Positions 1-6,400 of a stretch of DNA of 7,524 nucleotides are shown here, one piece after another. Source of the DNA: an uncultured Bacteroidales bacterium (GTDB lineage Bacteria > Bacteroidota > Bacteroidia > Bacteroidales > Paludibacteraceae); NCBI GenBank assembly GCA_946405045.1, contig CAMJFV010000085.1, forward strand, positions 1-7,524. Reading direction: 5' to 3'. A program made the position numbers and the translations under genes. Below the pieces are notes generated by a model. It saw only the letters and a program-made list of their open reading frames with translations, was not told the origin of the DNA and did no database searches. How positions within the stretch are numbered: position 1 is the stretch's first letter; the number at the start of each line of letters is the position of its first letter.

Positions 1-34
1 ACAATGTGAAATGTGCCCGAGAATCAAAATAATC

Positions 35-65
35 TTTGAAAATCGTAATGAATTATATAATTTTG
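35..65 (+). promoter_or_regulatory. Bacteroidota-type promoter of the DUF5063-exonuclease-RapZ operon
   Basis: A TTTG at 35-38 fits the -33 box, and TAATTTTG at 58-65 matches the Bacteroidota -7 consensus TAnnTTTG. The 19-base spacing is what the phylum's housekeeping sigma factor (ABfA type) prefers. Transcription should start near 70-73, leaving a leader of roughly 15 bases before the ATG at 87. The TTG at 36, which could be taken as a start codon, lies in the -33 box, so the promoter helps decide the gene start. No operator-like repeat is visible around it. Confidence 0.75.
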
Positions 66-86
66 CAGAGTTTTTTGAAAAACGCC

Positions 87-608
87 ATGGATATAAACAA
101 TCAAGAGACTATCAACTTTATAAAGTCAGCGATTCTTTTTTGTCGTGTTATCGAGCAATCTGCCGACGACACTTCTAAGGATTTCGCTAAAAAACTTGCG
201 GGATCATTGGCTGGCTTATATGCTGCGACTGTCGACCTTCCTTCTTACGATGAGGAGTACGACAATATCGAACTTGAATGTAAAGTGACGGAGGCTATGT
301 ACAACTCTGTCGTGCAAATTGTCAGCGACAAACTTGGTGCACACGACGATTTTCTGACCGTCGACCACGTTGACATGCAATACAGCGATACTCCTATTGT
401 AGTCCATGTGTCGGAAGACATCGCCGATATCTATCAGGACATCGTCGATATGACACATCGAATCCAGAGTGCAGACAACGCAATCATGTGTGCCGCTCTT
501 AAAGAGTGTGTGGATCACTTCCACGAGTTCTGGGGACAGTGTCTTACCCGCAGTTTGGGTGCTCTCCATTCTTATATATCAGCACCAGACGACGAAGAAG
601 AAGATTGA
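87..608 (+). CDS. DUF5063 domain-containing protein
   Basis: A 173-residue acidic cytoplasmic protein with no signal peptide or membrane segment. It resembles the Bacteroidota DUF5063 family, whose molecular function is not known to me. The best family signature is in the second half: SEDIADIYQDIVD at about 109-121, then an HEFWGQ..TRSLGALHSY helix at about 146-163. The first half is also helical (FIKSAILFCRVIEQ at about 11-24, LAGLYAA at about 41-47). The tail is very acidic (DDEEED). I chose the ATG at 87 because a longer reading from TTG at 36 would start inside the -33 box, while MDINNQETINF resembles normal family N-termini. The stop is 6 bases before the exonuclease start, so the two are surely cotranscribed. 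DUF5063 genes often precede this type of exonuclease in Bacteroidota, which hints at a functional link but shows no mechanism. Family call fairly sure; role unknown. Confidence 0.85.
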   Translation: MDINNQETINFIKSAILFCRVIEQSADDTSKDFAKKLAGSLAGLYAATVDLPSYDEEYDNIELECKVTEAMYNSVVQIVSDKLGAHDDFLTVDHVDMQYSDTPIVVHVSEDIADIYQDIVDMTHRIQSADNAIMCAALKECVDHFHEFWGQCLTRSLGALHSYISAPDDEEED

Positions 609-614
609 CAACAA

Positions 615-2375
615 ATGGGACAGTTTGCTGAATCTATAACCAAAGAAGAAATCCAGCAGTTGCCGTACGCATCTTTCGACGGCGACATAATCGTCGTGTC
701 AAAATTCGACATGGTGAAGGAGGCTGTCGACTATTTGAGCAAGCAAAAAGTACTTGGTGTTGACACAGAGACAAAACCTGTTTTTGTAAAAGGCAAGACC
801 AATCAAGTGGCTCTCTTACAGATAAGCTCGGAGCAACGCTGCTATCTGTTCCGTCTCAACCTATTGAACATTCCTGAATCAGTGGCTGAACTTTTTGCGA
901 ACCCTAACATCACAAAGATTGGTCTCAGCCTTCACGACGACTTCCGCCAACTCCGCAGACGCATGCCAGACTTCAAATGCGAGAATTATGTGGAGCTACA
1001 GAGCTACGTGGAGAAATTCGGAATCAAAGACAAAAGTCTGCAGAAAATATACGCTATAATCTTCAAACTCCAAATCTCAAAACGTCAGCAGACTTCCAAC
1101 TGGGAAGCCAATCCGCTCGACCATGCGCAGATCAAATATGCGGCTCTCGATGCCAACGCTACACTCCAAATCTACAACACGTTGAGTCAGAGCGAAGAGG
1201 GCAAGAGATTCCCTGCCGAGCATCTTTCTTCAGCTGTATTGGAGCAAATGCAGCTGGCTCAGCAAGAACGTGCAAAAGAGAAAAAAGAAAGACGCGAGAA
1301 AAGGAAAGCCGAACTTGAGAAAAAGCCGAAAGTGGTCGTGCAGAAAAGTCCGGAAGAGATTTATGAGGAAAACATGCAGTCAATCTCCCGTCTTTACAAG
1401 AAATTCCAGGGACATCGTCCTTCTACAATCACTCCGATCGCACAGGCTGGATCTGGCAGACAATATTTCATTGTAGACGGAGAGTCTGGCAAATATGTAG
1501 CCACTATAGGAGAAACAGTGGAAGAGAACAATGCTTTCATATATCTCGCAAGACAACTGAAAAGAGCAGGTGCATCGGTGCCAAAAGTATTCCACGTCTC
1601 CAAAGATAAGATGATCTATCTGCAGACCTACTGCGGCAACGACTCATTATATAAAGTGCTCGACAGATTCCGTCAGACAAACGAATATTCCAAGACCAGC
1701 ATCCGAATGCTTTGCAAAGTGATGTCAGACTTGGCAAGAATACAGTTTGTTGGAGCAAAGACAGTGGATTTTGCCAAATGTTATCCAGAATCAGAATTCT
1801 CAAGAGATGGATTGATGGCTGACTTTGCCAAATTCGAGACATACTTTGTAAAGAAGCATCCGATAGAATACTCAGAATCCCGTCTGCACGATGATTTCGA
1901 AAAGATGTGGACAACGATGAGTGAAATCCGAAAAGACGCATGGGGATTCATGTACAGAGATTTCCAGTCTCGCAATGTCATGGTGAAATCAGGCGGATTA
2001 TGGTATATTGATTTTCAGGGAGGACGACGCGGACCTATCTGGTATGATCTGGTATCGTTTGTTTATCAAGTAAGAGCGAAATATCCAGAATCCGTTAAGA
2101 CGCAGATGATCTCCGTCTACTTGAAATCGATAAAGAAATTCATCGAGATCACAGACGACGAATTTTACGGCAACCTCTCATTCTTTATCCTGACCCGTAT
2201 GGTCCAAGTGCTTGGCACATACGGACTCCGTGGTTTGGAAGAGAAAAAAGAGACATTCCTCGGACAGATTCCAGATACCTTGAAAGTATTGGGAAACGTT
2301 GTCGACAAATTTGAGTCTGAATATCCGGAACTTATAAAAGTCATAAAAGAAGCGACGAAGCATTATGGAGAATAA
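615..2375 (+). CDS. Fusion of DEDDy 3'-5' exonuclease (RNase D-like) and AmgK-like sugar kinase/phosphotransferase domain
   Basis: A 586-residue, two-domain cytoplasmic protein. Residues about 20-200 are a DnaQ-fold 3'-5' exonuclease: Exo I is GVDTET (D50, E52), Exo II is KIGLSLHDDF (D109 likely catalytic), and Exo III is KYAALD (Y175, D179), giving the DEDDy set with all acidic residues kept. Whether it cuts RNA or DNA is not evident. Residues about 207-245 form a Lys/Arg/Glu-rich helical linker that may bind nucleic acid. Residues about 255-585 are an APH-fold domain of the COG3178/AmgK type: a glycine-rich GSGRQYF loop (279-285), catalytic loop YRDFQSRN (447-454, D449 and N454), and the DFG-equivalent IDFQGG..GP..YDL (D466). 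AmgK phosphorylates the anomeric position of MurNAc/GlcNAc in cell-wall recycling; that substrate is only inferred here. The His usual in the catalytic loop is Tyr. Stand-alone exonucleases of this group end near the linker, so the fusion is unusual. The next gene overlaps its end by 11 bases. Confidence 0.88.
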   Translation: MGQFAESITKEEIQQLPYASFDGDIIVVSKFDMVKEAVDYLSKQKVLGVDTETKPVFVKGKTNQVALLQISSEQRCYLFRLNLLNIPESVAELFANPNITKIGLSLHDDFRQLRRRMPDFKCENYVELQSYVEKFGIKDKSLQKIYAIIFKLQISKRQQTSNWEANPLDHAQIKYAALDANATLQIYNTLSQSEEGKRFPAEHLSSAVLEQMQLAQQERAKEKKERREKRKAELEKKPKVVVQKSPEEIYEENMQSISRLYKKFQGHRPSTITPIAQAGSGRQYFIVDGESGKYVATIGETVEENNAFIYLARQLKRAGASVPKVFHVSKDKMIYLQTYCGNDSLYKVLDRFRQTNEYSKTSIRMLCKVMSDLARIQFVGAKTVDFAKCYPESEFSRDGLMADFAKFETYFVKKHPIEYSESRLHDDFEKMWTTMSEIRKDAWGFMYRDFQSRNVMVKSGGLWYIDFQGGRRGPIWYDLVSFVYQVRAKYPESVKTQMISVYLKSIKKFIEITDDEFYGNLSFFILTRMVQVLGTYGLRGLEEKKETFLGQIPDTLKVLGNVVDKFESEYPELIKVIKEATKHYGE

Positions 2376-2790
2376 GGAATTGGTAGTCAAAGTGTTCAGT
2401 TTTTCTTATAAGAAAGGAATTCCTGCCGACGAATCAGGCAACGGAGGAGGCTATGCTTTCGACTGTCGCGCTGTGCACAACCCAGGCAGATACGAAGAAT
2501 ACAAGCAACTCACTGGCAGAGACAAGCCTGTGATTGATTTCTTGGAGAAAGACGGTGAGATTCTCACATTCCTTGATTCTGTTTGGGCATTGGTAGATTT
2601 CCACGTCGCACGCTATATGGAGCGAGGATTCACAAGCCTGATGGTAAGTTTCGGTTGTACAGGAGGACAGCACCGTTCAGTCTACTCAGCACAGAAGACA
2701 GCAGAGCACATCTCTGAAAAATTCGGAGTGGAAGTGAAGCTGGAACATATGGAACAGCATATCAAACAGACGTTTGAGAGAAGAGGATAA
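2365..2790 (+). CDS. Stand-alone RapZ C-terminal domain protein
   Basis: A 141-residue cytoplasmic protein covering only the C-terminal domain of RapZ (formerly YvcJ/YhbJ). Visible family motifs are FSYKKGIP (13-20), FDCRAVHNPG (32-41), the LTG-D-PV segment (49-56) and the hallmark FGCTGGQHRSV (96-106). The N-terminal P-loop ATPase half of classical RapZ (about 285 residues in full) is absent, so labels such as 'ATP-binding protein' or 'RNase adapter' would overstate what is known. In E. coli the RapZ C-terminal domain binds GlcN6P and the sRNAs GlmY/GlmZ and steers RNase E; whether any of this holds here is inference. As I recall, Bacteroidota homologues are usually fused behind the AmgK-like kinase domain, so this gene looks like the detached end of that architecture. 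Its ATG lies within the last 11 bases of the upstream gene in the +1 frame, an arrangement typical of translational coupling. Confidence 0.88.
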   Translation: MENKELVVKVFSFSYKKGIPADESGNGGGYAFDCRAVHNPGRYEEYKQLTGRDKPVIDFLEKDGEILTFLDSVWALVDFHVARYMERGFTSLMVSFGCTGGQHRSVYSAQKTAEHISEKFGVEVKLEHMEQHIKQTFERRG

Positions 2791-2796
2791 TGGTTG

Positions 2797-2818
2797 CAGA
2801 CGTATATTCACACGTCTG
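2797..2818. repeat. Perfect 7-bp inverted repeat after the operon
   Basis: CAGACGT (2797-2803) and ACGTCTG (2812-2818) form a perfect 7-bp stem with an 8-base loop, starting 7 bases after the RapZ-C stop codon. Its place suggests an operon-end hairpin (weak terminator or mRNA 3'-end stabiliser). No T-run follows, so it is not a canonical intrinsic terminator. Confidence 0.45.
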
Positions 2819-2873
2819 AACATATAGTCCTCCCCCATTCTCTATAACCAACAATCCATAACCCCAAAAGACA

Positions 2874-3215
2874 ATGGATAAAAGCGAAATCATAAAAATA
2901 GTGGTAATATCACTCATCATCGTCGCACTGCTCAACGCGATTGGGATGAGTAGCAATATCCACATCAAATGGATGTTGAAATTGTTCACTGGGTTTTCAT
3001 TGTTCATCGTCATATTATATTGGAAAACAATTCCATACAAAAACAAACTCAGCGACGACAATCTAAAAAAGTTTGAGGCAGTCGGCAACATTTGCGACCC
3101 CATCTTCAACCTGTTCACGAACCTGCCAAAAATCAAATTGGGAGAATATACAGAAATGAATGTAGCACCATTGGTGGTTTGTGGAATCCTGATATTGATT
3201 TTAATGATGCTGTAG
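2874..3215 (+). CDS. Small hypothetical membrane protein (three predicted membrane segments)
   Basis: A 113-residue protein I do not recognise. Hydrophobic stretches at about 6-23, 33-50 and 97-113 look like membrane helices. A hydrophilic loop lies between the second and third (about 51-95, with KNKLSDDNLKKFE and a conserved-looking CDPIFNLF). The last helix runs to the very C-terminus, so the protein ends inside or at the membrane. Lysines flank the segments but do not give a clear topology. It starts 83 bases after the RapZ-C gene and beyond the hairpin at 2797-2818, and no TAnnTTTG promoter is evident in front of it, so it may be expressed by read-through. An antisense reading frame over the same region is also hydrophobic, but it runs into the RapZ-C gene and is probably a shadow. 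The coding call rests on the good ATG, the coherent membrane pattern and the shared strand. Confidence 0.6.
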   Translation: MDKSEIIKIVVISLIIVALLNAIGMSSNIHIKWMLKLFTGFSLFIVILYWKTIPYKNKLSDDNLKKFEAVGNICDPIFNLFTNLPKIKLGEYTEMNVAPLVVCGILILILMML

Positions 3216-3315
3216 AAATAACACAACCATTTCTATGATCGAAAAACATTGACAATATAAAAGCACCTGCAGTGGCATTTCCAGCGTATCACTCGCAAAT
3301 CGCAGATATTTTTCT

Positions 3316-3323
3316 TAAATTTG
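3316..3323 (+). promoter_or_regulatory. Putative -7 promoter element for the large surface-protein gene
   Basis: TAAATTTG, followed by CA, matches the Bacteroidota -7 consensus TAnnTTTG. It lies 97 bases upstream of the ATG at 3421 and predicts a leader of about 85-90 bases. No TTTG or TTG is present at the expected -33 position (around 3293-3297), so the promoter may be weak or activator-dependent. The 3216-3420 gap holds no recognisable gene. Confidence 0.5.
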
Positions 3324-3332
3324 CAATTGGAT

Positions 3333-3391
3333 TGTGCACATCATTGATGATGTTTATTTTATACCACTAAACCAATAAAATGTGCACATTT
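3333..3391. repeat. Dyad-symmetric leader: TGTGCACA palindrome pair and nested dyad
   Basis: TGTGCACAT occurs at 3333-3341 and again at 3381-3389. Both contain the 8-base palindrome TGTGCACA, and the second sits in a perfect 14-base palindrome (AAATGTGCACATTT, 3378-3391). The copies could also pair with each other as a 9-bp long-range stem (3333-3341 with 3380-3388). Overlapping the first is another dyad, ACATCAT-TG-ATGATGT (3338-3353). All of this lies just downstream of the predicted transcription start, where either operators for a dimeric regulator or leader RNA structure is plausible. No known riboswitch is recognised. Confidence 0.45.
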
Positions 3392-3420
3392 AAAAAAATG
3401 ATTAAATCAACGAATGCGAT

Positions 3421-6400
3421 ATGCAAAAAAGCAAAAGTCTAAAAAAAGAATTAATACGAACAATATTTCTGTTTATATTGTGCATTTTTCCTATGGGAGA
3501 AGCATTGGCACTGCCTTTAATATCAGAAACTGACTTTTCTGTCGCGGAAGGCACCAATGATTATTATTCCGTCGATATGATAAATGGATTTGGAAACTCT
3601 ATAGTTCCTCAAATTTCTGTGGAATCCATTCCTTTAGCAGATGGCACAGAATCAACAAGAACGGAATCTGATTTTATGGATGAGCCACATTATGCGATTA
3701 CATCCAATCCTGCCCTATTGGATAATATAAGATTAGACAATTACGATTGGGGAGGACTTATTTTTTCTGCAGGAAAAGGTACAAACAAAATAAGCGAAGG
3801 CACTAAAATTTTATCATACATCGTATCAGGGCTAAAAAATGGCGGAGAATACGAGGTAGTTGTTGAGTATTGCAATCCATTGTCTACTACTTATTTGAAC
3901 ACGTCAGGTTCTAATAGTGCCCCACATTTGACTGGTAGTTATCATTCGATGATCCAAGTGGGAGTTAACAATACAGAAACAAGCAGTGGAAAGAAATTGG
4001 TTGCGTTATCCAGCAAAGCAGGCACTTGTCTCGCCGCTACAATCAAGTCACCGACAGCAGAGCAATTGGAGCAGGAAGATGTCAGGCCAATAACAGACAA
4101 CACGTTGACTGTCAATGTTTATATAAGTGATATGGGAGATGGGGAAGCTTTGATGATAAGGAGCATTCAGGTATACGCAGAACCAGAATTCGTTCCAGAG
4201 GCTGAAGACATCACAATAGCCCCATTCTGCGAGAATGATCCAAACAGAGCGACTATTTTGGATTCGGCTTTGGCTACTATTTCTTCTACTTACGACATCA
4301 CATGGTACGCAGATACAATCACTCCGGAAAAGGGAATGAAGCCTAATGTGGCTGAAGCCGCTGCCTGCAGTGTACCTTATGTCTATTATTTTACAGTCAC
4401 GGACAAGGAGACAAAGGCCGTTAGTAAATATTATACCTTCACATTTACAGTCAAAGAGACACCTAATGAAATTTTGGCCGAAATACCTTCATTTTGTGAA
4501 TATATAAATGGAGCCATTTCATCTTCATATGATGCTACATCGGCTTCATTATTGCCTATTAGCACTAAGGGTTATGATGTGAATTGGTATAATTCTCCAA
4601 CCATTTCCCCCGATAATGCAGCAAACACGGATCTTTCCACATTGGCTGGCAGCACATCTCCTTACGTATATTATTACATATTGTCTTATAATGGCTGTAC
4701 AAACAAGCCAACAGCATATGACTTCAACATTAAGCCTCTGGTCAAGCAGAATGTGATAAAGGATAATGAATGTGACAAAACGACACTTACCGTTTTAACA
4801 GAACCTTCCGACGCAATCTCTACATGGAGCAACGGAGCAGAAGACAAGTCACTCATCTTCACAACTGAATCGGATGCTGTTGGCACTTATTCCGTTATTT
4901 CTAAAATGAAAGGCTATTGTGAGAGCGAGCCAAAGGACATAATCTCTGATTTCTACAAAACACCTGAAGCTTTGGAGGATTATTCTGTACAATACTTAAA
5001 GGCGGAAGGAAAATCTACAGATGGTGTGTTCTCAACAGACAAATTAATAGCTGGAGTAGCTGGCAAGACAGATGTTAACGCCACTATCCAATGGATTGGC
5101 CAGATGGATTCTTCGACACCTCCTGCAAACACCAATAATGCATCAGACACTCCTGCTAATCCTAAGGCAGATGATGTGAATGACCCGAACGATGAAACGC
5201 ATTACTATTTTGCATATCAACAAATCGCTTATTCTGCCACAGTCACATGTCCAAGTAAGTTTTCCACAGTAGAGGTGAAAATATTAGGTGCACCTGAGCC
5301 TGAAGTCACTCCCGTCTCCTACTGTTTGAATGACACACCTGATCCCATTACATCTTTTGCGGCAACTACGACAGGTGGACCAACTGATACAAAGACATAC
5401 TCTTTGGTATGGTTCGCTTCTGAAGAAGATTATCCTGCCAACCCATTGCCAGCAGCACCTACAATCACAACTGACAATGTAGGAAAAACATCATACTACG
5501 TCGCCCAATGGGATGATGCCAATCACAACAACATCAGTTCTTTGCGACATGTGGATGTCACTACTTATGGCGTACTTCAGCCATCTGTTCAGACACCAAT
5601 AAATTTTTGTTTTAACGAAAATGTCTCTCAGTTAACAGCAGATGCCGCCACTAGTACAAATGAATATTACGTATCAAATGGATTCTTGTGGGGTGAAGTT
5701 TATCCTACAACAACTGCTCCAACTCCTAACACAGTTTCTGTTGGCACTGAAACTTACAAAGTACGTGCCACTTACACTACAACTACTTTATTCTGTAAGA
5801 GTGAACCGATTGAAATTACTGTCACTGTCTCTAAAACAGATGCACCGTCTCCTCAAACCATTCAGTATACCAAAGCTGATGCCATTGATGGCAAAACATT
5901 CCCTGCCATCAATGAAGCCAAAGAGCCATGGCTGGAAGAATCTGGCTATACCTATTACTACTCTAGCATGACGGATGATGCAAATGTTGCTGTTAGAGAC
6001 TACATGGAAGGCATAATTCCAACTCCTGTTTACAACACGTCTTTATTAAATGGGGAATCTAAAGAATTGTACTACTATATATATCGCATTGACAATAGCA
6101 ACAGCTGTCCAAGCGACACCGTGAAGATCACCGTGAAGATCAATGATGTTTTGTCACCTAATGTGAAGGATGTCTATGTCTGCGAGGGTAACACAGTGCC
6201 AGAACTGGAAGCAGGAATATCCATCATGGAAGGAGCTGGCAAAAACGAATCGGAATATAGTTTGAATTGGTATGGAACAGAAGATCCAAGAGATTTTGAC
6301 GATCCAACGCCTCTCAATTCAGTAAGTCAAACTACATTCTCAACAGGCATCACCTCTGCAGTTGCCGTCAATAATGCAAAGACAACAACTCAATATTACG

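Noticed and set aside
1..34. Possible tail of an upstream gene (ATG-TGA near 4-9)
   Set aside because: Only a few codons are visible; nothing supports a coding call.
36..86. N-terminal extension of the DUF5063 gene from TTG at 36 or ATG at 48
   Set aside because: It overlaps both promoter elements, and the ATG at 87 gives a family-like N-terminus.
1537..1941. Antisense 134-residue reading frame within the exonuclease-kinase gene
   Set aside because: It lies opposite well-conserved kinase coding sequence and has a Ser/Leu/Arg-rich composition typical of shadow frames.
2797..2818. Canonical intrinsic terminator after the operon
   Set aside because: The stem is only 7 bp and no U-tract follows, so it is listed only as an inverted repeat.
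2762..3226. Antisense 154-residue hydrophobic reading frame
   Set aside because: It overlaps the RapZ-C gene and lies opposite the more plausible membrane protein; hydrophobic patterns often mirror on the other strand. No family resemblance seen.
3451..3510. Lipoprotein signal at Cys21 of the surface protein
   Set aside because: The residues before the Cys (F-I-L-C) do not fit a lipobox, while ALA at 28-30 is a good signal peptidase I site.
5642..5971. Second + strand frame within the surface-protein gene (109 residues)
   Set aside because: Leu/Gln-rich shadow frame inside clear Ig-like coding sequence, with no start context.
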